Source: Dicyema japonicum (Eukaryota; Dicyemida; Rhombozoa; Dicyemidae). Taken from it: DNA of 64,000 nt. How positions within the stretch are numbered: position 1 is the stretch's first letter; each line of letters starts with the position of its first letter. Below the pieces are notes generated by a model. It saw nothing but the letters and a program-made list of their open reading frames with translations. It searched no databases and was not told the DNA's origin. A program made the translations under genes and the position numbers. Positions 22,716 through 34,046 of this stretch are shown in pieces. The stretch spans positions 1 to 64,000 of the forward strand of contig RDEW01000106.1 in assembly GCA_011109175.1 (NCBI GenBank), in the 5' to 3' direction.

Positions 22716-22925
22716 CAGTGGTTTTCAACGCGGTTCCTGAGATTTTTTTGCGGCCCCGACAAATTTATTATCAGACTAAAAAATATTATTATTAATAATA
22801 ATTTTAATAATAGTTTTAACTTTTGCTTCCGTTTTATATTAATTAAATTTAACAAAAATTGGCGGCCTTACAAATAAAATAATTTATTGATTTGGCCCCT
22901 GGGTCAAAATTCTTGAGAACCAATG
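22716..22925. mobile_element. hAT-type MITE
   Basis: Terminal inverted repeats CAGTGGTTTTCAA at the left and, reversed from the right, CATTGGTTCTCAA. Flanked by 8-bp direct repeats ATCTAGAT / ATTTGGAT (6 of 8 identical), as expected for old hAT insertions. The interior is 210 bp of AT-rich sequence without coding. Confidence 0.65.
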
Positions 22926-23119
22926 ATTTGGATGATCTGAGGGCGGATGAGTGAAACAGGGGAGGATGGAAACGACTCACAGCGCGAATCCAGAAATGCA
23001 TGAAAAAAGTGGAATCTCAAATTTGTTAACTTTTCTGGTTCAACGGACATTGCTAAATAACAATAATAATATTCGGTTACCATGGAAACACGCAAAAGAA
23101 TTTGCAAAGATTTGAGCAG

Positions 23120-23225
23120 ACACTACCATTAGTACGGATAAGGATGTAACGAGCAATCAACCAGACATTTTCGTTCACTACAAGAAGAGGAATAGAATCA
23201 CGCTTATCGAGGTTAGGATCATTTA
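23120..23225 (+). mobile_element. R4/NeSL-like endonuclease fragment
   Basis: NQPDIFVHYKKRNRITLIEV, parallel to KPDVFVYDKIKNIITLIEVG in the copy at 5.9 kb. An isolated piece. Confidence 0.6.
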
Positions 23226-24099
23226 ACAAAGTTGATCAACGTAGATTGTTTCATTACATAGTCAAGTTAAAGTAAACAACTAATTAAGTAAAGTCTAACT
23301 CTTTTTGGAACGGACCTCAAGGGTGGAACACCTCTGTTTTTGATACACCCTCAGGATTTGGAACACTTTGTAAATTTTATTAGAAAATTAATAAAATCCT
23401 TACAAAAAGACCTCGTTTTGGAACAGGTATAATTATTTTAATTTAAAATTAAATTTTACAGTTTCTATATTTTACTATAATTAATTTTTAAATCACGTGC
23501 ATATTTTTGTTCATTTTTTTGCTTGTCTTAAAGTTATCTACACCTTTTATGGGCTTAAACTACGACAAAAAAGTTGAAATTGCTAAACTTCTTTCAAAAA
23601 AGGAACATTCAATTTGAAAACTCACGAGAATGTTTGACACAAGTATCGGAACAATCTCTAGAATTAAGAGAAACATTGTTCCATTTACAAAAAGTGGACA
23701 GATTTATTCAAATGCAGAGACTTCAGAGTCAGTCACTAGTGAATAGCATAAACTTTTGGATTCAAAAGTGTTGGATGTATTTCAACACCTAAGAAAACAA
23801 AACGTTCCAAAAATTTTTTATTCAAAGCAATGAAGAATTATTTGGTTTCAAGCAGAGCAAAGAAAAAGTAACTGTCTTGCTCTGCTGCAGCCATACAGGA
23901 GAAAAATTAGACCCTTTGATCATTGGAAAGTTTCGTAATCCAAGGTGCTTCAAGAATTTCCTCCCGTCAAGCCACAATGTTGTCTATTCTTCATCCAAAA
24001 ATGCATGGATGACAAAAGATGTGTTTAGATGTTGGCTTCATAGAATTAATAAACATTTTTTTATCACAAAATCGGTAAATTATTCTGTTATTGGACAAT

Positions 24100-24139
24100 G
24101 GCATAGTGGTTAGGTGTCGGGCTAAAGTGACTTAGGTTA
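24100..24139 (+). repeat. tRNA-derived SINE head, copy c
   Basis: The first 40 bp of the SINE (GGCATAGTGGTTAGGTGTCG..GACTTAGGTTA) inserted in the pogo transposase just after VIGQW. Only the A-box half is present. Confidence 0.65.
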
Positions 24140-24354
24140 TTATTAATTGTTAGGAAAAAGTGTTTAGCGAACACCAATCCGAGGATCTTAATGGTCATTT
24201 CATCAATGAATAAATTGAAAAAGCTATCGAATATGTTTTAAAAGAAAATGACCCTGAGTCAGAGCAAAATTTTTATAATGAAATTGAGGCTGGAACAGCC
24301 ATTGATAACATAAATAAAATTGAGGAAAACATTTTAAAAATGTTGCGGATTGTC

Positions 24355-24985
24355 TTTTTTTATTTAACCCAAGACCACGGTAAAACAAAACTAATTATCA
24401 CGTGATCCCGATGCATTCTAGCAGAGACCTCATCTTTGCCCGGTGTTCTTCCTTCGTGCCCGCGCATGAACGTACAGGCTGCCTGAATTTTCAGGGCCAC
24501 CTTCCCGTGATCTGGAGTCTAGTCTCATAAGAGCCTCCAGAGGCGTAGGTTCGGGTCGATGATCTTCACAAATCCAACGCTCCGTTACTCTGTAAGCCCT
24601 CTTTTGCATTTCCTCATTTTTGTCCAAGATATGGACGGACCCCACGAGGCGCATGTATATGAGAAACATGGCTCGATGTATTGTTTGTATTCGTTCATCA
24701 AGACTGGGTGAGTACCACTCTTCCATATTCCCGATAAACTTTTCAATACGTTCAGTTTTCTCGCATTTCAATAGAATGTTTTCTACGTGAGGTGTTAAAC
24801 AGAGATGCATATCAATTGTTACACCCAAGATCCTTTGACATCTGTGGAAAGGGATACCGACGTTGTTTAACTTCAAGGTGACTGTCTTCCTTCCCAATCT
24901 TTTGTCCGAGGTAAATAGTGACGTGGACGACTTTTCTGCATTCACCACGAGCCGGTTTTCCATTATCCAGGCATTAAGCCTGTTC
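24355..24985 (-). mobile_element. Jockey-like family A, 3' part with stem-loop
   Basis: 177 codons: MENRLVVNAEKSSTSLFTSD, QRILGVTIDMHLCLTPHVEN, ERWICEDHRPEPTPLEALMR, LYVHARARRKNTG. The same family as the + copy at 19249 and the 3' ends at 26.7-27.0 and 36.8-37.05 kb. The 3' end has GGGATCACG..CGTGGTCTTGGG followed by A/T. Confidence 0.7.
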
Positions 24986-25227
24986 AGGTAAATTTGTATA
25001 ATTTAAAAAAAATATTCATGCGCAATTTAAAATTTAAATATGGTTATGGACAAAAAATTACTGATTACTTTAAACAATGTTAGTTTTCGTTAAATTCTAG
25101 GGTTTTAATCAACGAAGTATAGTTGTGCACTCAATAATAAATTTTTGTACGATTTTACGAGTAACTTCTATTTTTGGAACAACCATTGTTTTTGAAACAA
25201 TTGGTGTTCCAAATGGAGGCTAGACTG

Positions 25228-25500
25228 TATATCCAGTTTCCACTTTTACAGAAACAGAGTCCATCCGGAATCTGCATAAAGCGTAAAAGACGTCCATACC
25301 TGCTGTTGTGGAAACCCCTCCAGTGGAGTAGAGGAGAGAAAATTATCCTTTTCTTACCGGCCTGAGCGGCACCTATACAGGTAGATCACATGACGCCTGT
25401 CTTATAAGAAAGGAAAGGGGAGGAACAAGCAAAACAGTCAGAAACTTTGAACCAATTAGCACCACATGGCCCATGCAACGAAGGACAAGATATAACTTAT
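25228..25500 (-). repeat. Dispersed repeat X, right part
   Basis: TATCCAGTTTCCACTTTTAC onward matches 58821-59100, and GTGGAAACCCCTCCAGTGGA to GGTCACATGACGCC is also found at 47815-47910. The part left of the pogo element (23262-23288, GTTAAAGTAAACAACTAATT) is contiguous with it in the 58.8-kb copy. Read on the minus strand it ends ..CACTTAATTAGTTG, like the non-LTR 3' ends. Confidence 0.6.
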
Positions 25501-25539
25501 AAATAAGACAAACTATTAAATATATTTTAATATCAAAAA

Positions 25540-26588
25540 TCACCGTGTTTTGGTAAATTTAATATAATCTTCCTCAGAAAGTCCGACTTTCTCACAAAAC
25601 AAAGGAATCCTTTTCTCAGAAAAAGTACTCAATGGAATGAATCCTGGGAGACGGGGACAGTATTTGTTCATTCCAAATGTCTTCAACAACTCATGTCTCT
25701 CGTTCAGGAAGGTCAGGGATCGTCTAAGGACGTTTGGGTAAGACAAGATGTGTTCTGTGGGGACTTTCATCACATCAACCACAAATTTGGCCCTCTCATG
25801 CAGAAAGTCGGGGTCTACAAATAAGAGGACAATAAACTTGTGAAATATATACGAGGACATTTCTCCATAATCATCACTCGGTCATCCAAATTGGGAAACC
25901 CGACTGTTAGGGCAAGTCTGTCATTGACTAGTCGGAAGAAATGAGGTTTGTATGACAAGATTCCTCGGTGACTTTAATATCAGGGACCTCATTTGGAAGG
26001 CTGAGGTAAAGTATAAAGAGATACAGTTCAGATTGAGCGTCGAACTCACAGTTGATAGAATTTTCTTGATATCGGGGATTTCGAGAATGAACAGAGGGGG
26101 ATATTTGCTAGCCATCAATCCAAAGTCATATTTGGTCACTTTAAGAGTCTCAATCAAAAAATCCTGTTGGAAACCAAGATCCTCGATATTCTTGGACAAA
26201 ATTAGAGGAGTTCGGTTAATCAAATCAGTCAAATCTGGTCCCTCAATGTTAAGACCTTTGAAGAAGTCAATATAAGGGACAAAGTCACGGTCATAGTTGA
26301 ACAAGACGATTTTATCTGCGTAACGAAATAATAGAAACCAGCCACATGCTTGTATTTGTCAAAAAGGAAGATGTCTATTTTGTGAAGTTTTACCAGATTC
26401 TGAAGAAATGCGGACTTATCGAAATAAGTCGATAAAGTAAATGAAGGGTTAGGTGCTAACTTGCTGACTTGTGGTATAAAGAAAGGACGGGAGAGAAGGG
26501 AGACTATTTGTTGGGAGGAGTTTTCAAGGTAGTTGACATTTGATAGACCGGTAGTGAGTCTTCGGTATAATAATCCACCACAAAACAT
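25540..26588 (-). CDS. mTERF-family mitochondrial protein (5 exons)
   Basis: mTERF proteins are helical-repeat nucleic-acid-binding proteins acting in mitochondrial transcription and ribosome assembly. Exons 26339-26588, 26025-26315, 25929-26000, 25838-25903 and 25540-25814 sum to 954 nt, a 317-residue protein; introns are 23, 24, 25 and 23 bp, all GT-AG. The N-terminus MFCGGLLYRRLTTGLSNVN is basic and hydrophobic, fitting a mitochondrial presequence. Repeats carry the family pattern of a Pro ending helix pairs: DLINRTPLILSKNIEDLGFQ, FGLMASKYPPLF, VMIMEKCPRIYFTNPDF, ILSYPNVLRRSL. The C-terminus FIPLSTFSEKRIPLFCEKVG resembles the end of MTERF3. Which mTERF subtype it is cannot be decided. Confidence 0.85.
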
Positions 26589-26704
26589 TCAAATCAAAGA
26601 AATGATGTATATTTTAAAATTTATAATTTTAAGAAATATATTTTTTACTCATAAGTAATTTGTTAGTTCAAAGGCATTTTTGGTTGGTGACGTGGTTCCT
26701 GGCA

Positions 26705-27025
26705 AGTATTTATTTAAACAACCCAAGACCACGGTCAAAAATCAAAACTAACTATCACACGATCTTGATATGTTCGAATAAAGTCCTCATCTTTGCCCGA
26801 TGTTCCTCTTTCGATCTCACACATGTATGTATCGGGCGGCTGTTTGTAGAGGTGCCTTGAGTCATCCCGGAATCTAGCCGCATGAGGACTTCTAGAGGAG
26901 TCGGTCCAGATCCATGTTCCCCCCCCACGAGTCCATCGCTTCGTAAATTTGAACGCTCTCCTCTTCATTTCCTCCACTTTTCTTTTATTTGTATTTGGAT
27001 GGAGGATCCCCAGAAACGCATGCAT
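26705..27025 (-). mobile_element. Jockey-like family A 3' end
   Basis: FKFTKRWTRGGG, SSRSPHAARFRDDSRHLY and EIERGTSGKDEDFI parallel the 24.4-kb copy in mixed frames. The 3' end has GATCGTGTG..CCGTGGTCTTGGG, a decayed form of the family stem-loop. Confidence 0.55.
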
Positions 27026-28064
27026 ATGAGATACATGGCTCGATGTACTGCTTGTAAGTTTTCAGGTATAAATTTGTCTTATCAACCCGGACAGTATCAA
27101 CAGCCCGGACGCTATCACATACGACAATAATTAACCCATTATCACATTGAGGAGTTAGTAGCTAGCGAATAAGTGGAAGACAGCAAATGACTCCTTTATG
27201 ATGCCGTCCTACACTGGGCACTTCCTGAGACGGATAAATCAAAGATACTACGCCAATGGAAAGAATGAAGACACGGAGCTGATCAAAGGGTGAGAAACCC
27301 TGCTACTAAACAGGGAACCCAAGGACAATTGTCATTTGTGTGATATCCAACCGCTACTAGTAATTTCCTGATAAATCAGTTTATCATATAATTCTTCATA
27401 TAATAGAGGGCAATTATAATTCCAATAAAATGGTTGTTTTGCTGTGTTAACACATTCAGGTAAAATATCCAAAAAAAATAAATAAAAAAAAAATAAATAT
27501 CCAATATATTATAAAAATAATCTATTGGAAGGTAATAAGGCGGACTCCTGTTTCCGATATGGAGTCTATTTTGGGTCCACAGGGCTCATACGAAGAGACG
27601 ATTTAAATCAAAGCAAATTAATTCGCACACTTGGATCGCCCACCTAGAAAAAACTATAACATTCTTGAAGAGAATTTTCAGTTCTGGAATTTCAACTGTC
27701 TTTTAGTATCCACCCCTCTTCTTAACATATTTCTTAATTTCTGACTTTAAAATATCTCAACCTTAATCAAGATTTTGAATTTATACAATTCGTATTTTTA
27801 AAATCAGATTTTTTGTAAGCTGCTTTTTAAAAATTTTATGAATTCTTGAAATTTTTTGGTGACCCAAATTTTTTGAAAACCATCTACAAGAAGATGATGT
27901 AAAATGAAAGAAAGCTGAATGTATTTTTTTATGACAGTAAATGAGCTTTATGAGGAATTTTTATCGGTTCTTCCTCTAACTCGCTTTATTTCTCACTACA
28001 GCGGCCTATCTCAAGCCAAATTCTCAGCTACCTTACGGATCGCACGCTGCACTCTCTTGGAGGC
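27026..28064. other. Noncoding stretch
   Basis: No supported coding frame. The segment around 27060-27120 (TATCAACCCGGACAGTATCA) vaguely resembles 8920-8945. Otherwise AT-rich. Confidence 0.3.
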
Positions 28065-28690
28065 TCAATATTTTTGGACACGTCTGAACCTTTGAACGCC
28101 AAAAATCTTTGAGAAACAGTTTTTACTATCAAATTGATCAAACTCAAATTTGACCAACATCAACATGGATGTATTGGCCCCAAATCGATAAATAAGGCTC
28201 TTTTCGCGGCTTTTCTCTGGACATTTATAAACAATTACTAAACACACATAGGAATCCTCTCCTGTCACATGAGCAAAGAACTTCACATCCAATTCTTCCA
28301 CAAGACGATCAACGAACTAATAGCAAGAGGCTCGAGGCTACAAAGACTAAAACGTTGCAAAAAGAAAATTATTAAATTCTCTGCTCTTAATTCGTTTCCA
28401 CCTTGGTTGAAACATCATCGGGACAAAGTTCCCCGCCCTCCACTGTATTATCAGATCGTCGATACTCAGAAAGTGGAGGTACATCGGAGAAAAAGATGGT
28501 TGATAGAACTCATTCAAATACGAGTTATAAGAGAAAACGTACCTCTCCAACCAACTACTTTGGAGTCAAAAATTTCACTAACCAGAGATCACTTCTTCAT
28601 GCTCAACCTACAATTTCTTGATAAATGTAAAATACCGAGCCATCTTCCAACAGCCTATAACACTTAACAAATACCAAGAATTGGCTTTCT
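28065..28690 (-). CDS. Unrecognised open frames, possible small-intron gene
   Basis: Overlapping frames on both strands: a basic 132-codon + frame (28269-28667, with FPPWLKHHRDKVPRPPLYYQ) and minus frames starting EELDVKFFAHVTGEDSYVCL (28301) and YLHFLSIDDLIIQWRAG (28480). Candidate 20-37-bp introns exist on the minus strand, but no model gave a protein I recognise. Either strand could be the coding one. Confidence 0.25.
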
Positions 28691-28989
28691 ACTAATTCCA
28701 TCAATAGCCTTGGTATCAACTACATTCTGGAGTTACCGCAGAATTGACAGAGGTTCTCTTTTCCGAGAGTTCTCATCAATTTGGCTTGTTTTTTAGTGGT
28801 CACTATATAGCTTTACAGAACAGTCCTTACCCTCTACCTCGTCGACAAAGGACAAGTCACCGTTTCTCTTCCCCGATGCATCATATCCAGTTCTCACCTC
28901 TTAAAGCGTCCTCTTGTACCCAGATTTCCCATCAAAGAGAAAAGAATATTATTTGAAACTCCGGAATCAACGGGAAAGAAAGACAGAAC

Positions 28990-29165
28990 GTTGAATTGTT
29001 AGATGATCCCAGTTCCCACAGAAAGTGCTAATCCAAAGTATGTGGTCTACCATTGTCCCCACTACCGTATGGAAGTGGCTTCTCTCATTCCTGCTGAGGA
29101 ATCTGAATGGAGAAGGAAACTTTTGGACAATCGGTTTTCGTTTGCCAAAGGTGAAGAAGGGTAGT
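28990..29165 (+). mobile_element. Possible non-LTR C-terminal tail
   Basis: The + frame ANPKYVVYHCPHYRMEVASL, then PAEESEWRRKLLDNRFSFAK, resembles the zinc/H-C tail that ends many non-LTR polyproteins (EHVLFECPRWEEER). Short and isolated. Confidence 0.35.
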
Positions 29166-29654
29166 ATTCTCCAGTAAATGGATATTGTTGACCCTGGGTT
29201 CGATTCCCTCACTTTTTATATGTCTAAGGTTTATCTTCCTTTCTTCCGTTCTTTCTCTTTTGTCTTGTTTCACTAGAATGGCGTTTTGTGACGTACTTTT
29301 TCCGGTTCTCCTTTTCTCTGACTCTGGATGTCTTGTGTGTAATGTTGGAGATCTCAGCAATACCAAATCATAAACAAAAAATTAAACCCATGTAAGGAGA
29401 GAAAAGACCCCACCTCATTGACAAATCTCGGTATCCAACACTAGAGCAGACGATATCAAACCTATTCCAGTACAAAGCTACCATAGTCCCCACTGCCTTA
29501 TCCATAACAAAAGTACATACTTTGAACGCCAAAAGCAAAAGAAACCTACGTGAGCTTTCTTGGAAGACCCAACAAACCCAGCGAAAATGGTTATCCTAGC
29601 AGAACTCCGTAAAAGAACACGAATGATGTCTATGATGAGAGGGAGACAAAACCT

Positions 29655-30874
29655 TTAAATGTTCCTAACCAGAGTGGACCAAAGTTCCATATTTTGACGA
29701 GATTTGACAGCAAAAAAGAAAAAGATTGAAACTGATTGGAGAACAAACATTTCCACCAACATACATTTTTGCGGAGACACGTGGTATGTTAAAGGCATCA
29801 TAGCAGACAAACTGATGACGTAATTCGGGTTGTAAATTATGAAAAATAGCACCAAATTCTCCAGAAAAATAGGATTTTCAAGAGTGATTTTAGGAAATGT
29901 TAACCGCGGAGATTTTTTAAGAAACGTAACCCCCAAGTTGGAAAACCAAAGTGAGAGCAAATAAGCTAATATTCGCGACTGAATATAAAAGTTGATAACG
30001 GAAAGGATTACGCAGCAGCAAAACTTTGAAATCAGCCAATATTGGGGTTTCAGCAAAAACAGAGTCTCTACCAAAACAGCACACAACAGATTAAAAATAC
30101 AAAACTGAACGGAATCAGAGGTTTTACAGAGTTGAGAGTCCATAACCGCAATTAATCAAGTTTTTGCTAATTTCAAGAATATTTGGACCATGAACAGTCA
30201 ATCACCCCAATGAATATAAGGACAATAGTAACGCACAAATGCCCCCAAGAAATAAAAAACGTGGCAGAATACCGTGAGAATGAATCCAACAATCCCGATA
30301 TATATCAGATGGTATTCGAATCGGTTCATTCCCCTCAACAATCGCGCTACTAAACCCACGTGGTGTTTGTAAAGTATAGCCGCTGAGAAATTGTTATTAG
30401 ATTTTTCTAATTGCGCCAAAATGAACTTTTGGGAGATCAATCGTTTAGATTCCGTTGATATCCCAGAGAGTTTGCGGAGTGAGTTTATGCAGTTTTGTAC
30501 TCCAATACTGTTCTCCTGAATATATCGATCTTTGATTTCTGCCAATAAATTTCTAAGAAACATAGACGCCGGGACAGGTGGTTTCGAAGTTGTTGGGGAG
30601 AAGATCCTCGATCGGAAATACAAATTCATAAAAAGAGTCAAAACCCCCAGTAAACGAGACAATGTTGAGGCAAAATCAATTTTTCTCACACATTCTGGTA
30701 TTTAGCACAATTTACTGATTTTTGAGGTTCAATAAGCTCACATGAGGAGTATACAAACATGGCAGACTGTCGACTCTCAATTTGGTAGGACGAATGTGTC
30801 CCGTCGACAGTAGCCGGGTGGTCCCCCATCACAAAGAGGATAGAACTCTCGTCCATGTGGTGGATAGTTGTTCT
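29655..30874 (-). CDS. PIG-O-like GPI ethanolamine-phosphate transferase, partial
   Basis: PIG-O adds phosphoethanolamine to the third mannose of GPI anchors in the ER. The exon 30716-30874 reads TTIHHMDESSILFVMGDHPA then SRQSAMFVYSS, matching the metal-binding GDH segment of the alkaline-phosphatase-like domain (the usual GDHG reads GDHP). A 21-bp intron (30695-30715) follows. The next piece (down to about 30198) gives VRKIDFASTLSRLLGV (family PTL..LLG), a helical linker, and two membrane helices (YHLIYIGIVGFILTVFCHVF). A further membrane-rich frame (30143-29655) follows, as expected for the multi-pass C-terminal half. The first junction is off by one base in my reading, and the 5' and 3' ends are unresolved, so it may be a pseudogene. 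Confidence 0.5.
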
Positions 30875-30999
30875 AAGTATGAATACTGGAACACTTTAAA
30901 AGGTGATTAAAGTTTACCAGAGCAAGTCCTACGTTAAAATTGTTCACCGTGTAATCGTGACAGAAGCTATCAAATTCAGCCTTTTTTACCAGATCTATG

Positions 31000-31600
31000 T
31001 GATTGATCTCTTGGAACCCCTGTTTTTTGTTGTTACCCCCCGTTAGCCACCGGGTTCCTTAAAGAGACTGGGGGTAAATTAATGAAAATATCAACGATCA
31101 TAGAATCACTTTACTTGCAACTGAGTGATGAAGGATATACACATTTAGTTCAATAGGTAGCCTCAACCTTCTGCCAATTAGCTACTAGGTCAACAGGACT
31201 GGGAGGAATTGATGAGAAAATATAATGTCCATGTGATTTCTCCGAGAATAGACCGACCATAAGTCCCAAGGTCAGAACTAAGAGATGATATATTGATAGA
31301 AAAAGGGTAATTTGAATACCCCTCGTCGATATCCACTAAAACAAGCCAAAACCAACACGTCTAGCTTAAAATTATCTACAAATTTAAATATATTTTTAAA
31401 ATTCACATTTATTGCTAAATTCCCTAATCTGGAGTAGTTGGCTAAAGTTGTTGATTATTATTGTAAAAATTTATTGAAGTGAAAAAAGTAATTGTGACTT
31501 TGATGGAATTGGAATTTTATCGAAAAATGCTTAAAGAAATTACGCAATGTTGGTGTATTTGATGCGCCAGATTAACATTAAAATTTATTTATTTTTAATT
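31000..31600. other. Unassigned sequence upstream of the PIG-O-like gene
   Basis: May hold further 5' exons of the PIG-O-like gene; none could be matched. AT-rich towards the SINE. Confidence 0.3.
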
Positions 31601-31604
31601 TAAT

Positions 31605-31927
31605 TAATTAAGCACTACCGCGTTGCCATAAGCACGTAAGATGCCTAGGGTTTCGCTTGTGCAGAACACACACTTTATTTAAGTAAAGAACAGTATTTAT
31701 AACTAATCGTAGAGAAAGAACCAAGGAGTGCTCTTCACTTCTTTTTTTTCTTTTTCTTGTGTGTATGTCCATTTGACTATCCAGTTCCGAAGTGAATCTC
31801 CACTGATGATGGCGTCACTCGTTAAACCCTTTTGGCATCGTAGATGCGTGGAACCTCCCACCAGGTGAACAGTAGCGAGAATCGAACCCGTGACCTAAGC
31901 CACTTTAGCCCGACACCTAACCACTGG
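31605..31927 (-). repeat. tRNA-derived SINE, copy d (second tail type)
   Basis: Full length on the minus strand: head ending at CCTAACCACTGG, B-box-like GAATCGAACCCGTG, and the tail GCCTAGGGTTTCGCTTGTGC shared with copy b. TTAATTAATTAAG flanks the 3' end. Confidence 0.75.
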
Positions 31928-31984
31928 CTGATTTTTCAATAAATTCTTATTTGTCTCTCAGTACCAACTGTTTACATAGCTCCT

Positions 31985-32164
31985 ATGGAAAGCCGTCATG
32001 CTTTGTCCACGGCTAATCCTTTATTCCTTCGTCTTCTGAACGAATGCACTCGTTGGACCCAGCTCTGTTTTGGAATAAAAAAAGTATGTTGTTCTACAGC
32101 TTTAAACAAATGTTACTTGGATGAGTGCACTATTTGTAACCAAAGAATGTCTCGGATAATCTGA
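31985..32164 (+). CDS. Short cysteine-rich hypothetical frame
   Basis: A 59-codon frame from ATG containing VCCSTALNKCYLDECTICNQ. No family recognised; possibly part of a decayed zinc-binding retrotransposon tail. Confidence 0.2.
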   Translation: MESRHALSTANPLFLRLLNECTRWTQLCFGIKKVCCSTALNKCYLDECTICNQRMSRII

Positions 32165-32343
32165 GAAATTTAATCTTCAACTAGAGACCCTCGGCCTAAC
32201 TCTAATCATTTCGAAATATGAGAACAAAGAGTGGAATCAGTGAAACTAACAAAAGAACAACTTAAATAGACATTTACACGTCGGGAGATGTTGAACACAC
32301 ATACATCCGTTTTCCTGCTCTTATCAAAAATTAAACTACATTT

Positions 32344-32607
32344 TTAAAGTTTCACCTTGTTTTCCTGAACAATCGACTCCCTTTTCAAGGTTAACGTCTC
32401 AAGAAAGTTAAATTTGACGACTAAGGTCACTTCGGTGGTCTGGGAAACCATTGACTTCTGATTTCCATGTTGATCAAAATGATTCCCAATATTAGAGGCT
32501 AATAAAGCAATCAACCAACAACGACTCATCTGTTTTGTTACTGGAAGATGCGAAACGGGGGCTCTTGGATCAATGACCTCCCGATCAGAAGCGTTGGGAT
32601 CTATCAT
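32344..32607 (-). CDS. Hypothetical 87-codon frame
   Basis: MIDPNASDREVIDPRAP, then a hydrophobic CWLIALLASNIG stretch. Not recognised. Could be a host exon. Confidence 0.2.
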   Translation of the reverse strand: MIDPNASDREVIDPRAPVSHLPVTKQMSRCWLIALLASNIGNHFDQHGNQKSMVSQTTEVTLVVKFNFLETLTLKRESIVQENKVKL

Positions 32608-33044
32608 GAAAAAATGAGTCTGCTGGATACTTTAAATCCTAGAACCGGTTAACCTAGACAGAGGAGACGGAAACGATGCCATCTGAAGTAAGAACTGAAC
32701 AGTATTCTCCCATATCTCGTCATATGGTGGGGGATGCCATCAGTGTGGAATGCTACGTGCATCTTTGTCTTTCAAACAACTATACACCACGAAAAAGGGT
32801 GAGAAGGACAATGTGTTATTGACAGGTTCACGTTCTGAAGTGTTATGGTGAAACAACTGAAGAAAAAAAAGAATTTCATTTTCCCAAGAAGATTGGACTT
32901 TCATGATGTAGGTGAGACCAAGGGGATGACAATATAATCTTTAGCCAGAAATTCGCTTAAATTATTCTATCCAAATCTTAGTTGTAACGAGATGGGATAG
33001 CTAGATAAGTGCAGATAAATACAACTCTATGTATGTTATGTTGT

Positions 33045-33380
33045 TTAATTTAGTCGTATCCGACCCTTGGAGATCTCATGAACAAGTTTCCTCCACTCTC
33101 CCCGATCCGTTGCAATTTGAAGTAGCCTTGATATAGGCATATGCGTGACGTCTTCCACCGTGGATAGCCACCGAGTCCTTGGTCGGCTAGGTCTTCTCTT
33201 CCCAATAATATTGCTCAGCATAATGGTTCTTTCTAGTGATTCAGACCGGACAACATGCCCAAAGAACGCCAATCTGTGTTTTACAATTCTTCCCTCTAGC
33301 GAAATGTCAGTCTCTACCCGTTTGAGTACATTGATGGTTGTTACTCTATACATCTTCCCTAATCCGATAATATCAATCAC
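33045..33380 (-). mobile_element. RTE-like 3' coding end
   Basis: IVKHRLAFFGHVVRSESLER, GKRRPSRPRTRWLSTVEDVT and ATDRGEWRKLVHEISKGRIR, the characteristic C-terminus of RTE-group polymerases. An uninterrupted 111-codon frame, so relatively young. Confidence 0.75.
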
Positions 33381-33429
33381 TATTTGATTTCATGAAATGG
33401 AGGAATAAGTGGAAAATCGCTTCGCTTCC

Positions 33430-33565
33430 TAAAGAAACTTGGACGCTTAGCTACAATAAAAAGCCACGACGCACGTGAGACACGGTGGCTACTCCAGTTG
33501 ATCTCTGTTGCAATCGTGAGTGGCAACGCAACGTCGATAATGTCGGCGGGGTCCACTTTGGATGG
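33430..33565 (+). mobile_element. 'WDATC'-domain family fragment
   Basis: AGCCACGACGCACGTG and GTTGCAATCGTGAGTGGCAA match 61545-61640 read in reverse. This is the 3' part of the non-LTR family whose C-terminal domain is at 63 kb. Confidence 0.5.
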
Positions 33566-33569
33566 ATGG

Positions 33570-34040
33570 CAGTTTTAAATAAAAGAATAAATTGAAAAAT
33601 TAATTTTCTTTATTGTTTGTGATTTGATTTCATTCTTAACAATTTTTATAGGCTTTTTAATTTTTAGGTAAAAATGTCGTTAATTCCCATAAACCCCATC
33701 AAAGGACAGTACTTATATCCGTAGACGTTCAACTCAATTTTATAGGTAAAAATATGCTATTTTCGGAAATTATTCGCTACTAAAAATTGCTACAAATTAG
33801 TGAAAATTGACATAATTAAAATTAATAAACATTTCTCAATTATTCCAATATAAATGGCAATTAAAAATAATTAATTAAAAATTTACTTATATAAACTTTT
33901 CACTGTGTTATAACCTGAAGGGGGTCATGAGAACCAAGATGACCGACCTATCAGCATGTCACTCTATTCTAACCATAATAGTTATTTTGTACAATTTTAA
34001 GTCGTTGTTAGCCCTTACTGATACCAGTCTATTGTTTTCT
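33570..34040. other. AT-rich noncoding sequence
   Basis: No gene seen. Confidence 0.3.
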
Positions 34041-34046
34041 AGACTT

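Larger units (their letters stand above)
23291..25227 (+). mobile_element. pogo/Tigger DNA transposon with nested insertions
   Basis: Ends AAGTCTAACTCTTTTTGGAA and, reversed from the right, CAGTCTAGCCTCCATTTGGA, each followed inward by GTTTTTGA-rich repeats. TA lies at 23289-23290 and 25228-25229. Inside is a broken transposase (23545-24113): a CENP-B/Psq type helix-turn-helix (KKVEIAKLLSKKEHSI, FDTSIGTISRIKRNI), then DDE_1 sequence EKLDPLIIGKFRNPRCFKNF and NAWMTKDVFRCWLHRINKHF. A SINE head (24100) and a minus-strand non-LTR fragment (24355-24985) have inserted. Confidence 0.8.

Noticed and set aside
25900-25930. Apparent frameshift in the mTERF gene
   Set aside because: A 25-bp intron at 25904-25928 closes the frame exactly, and the whole CDS sums to a multiple of three.
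25952-26275. 107-codon + strand protein
   Set aside because: Antisense to mTERF exons.
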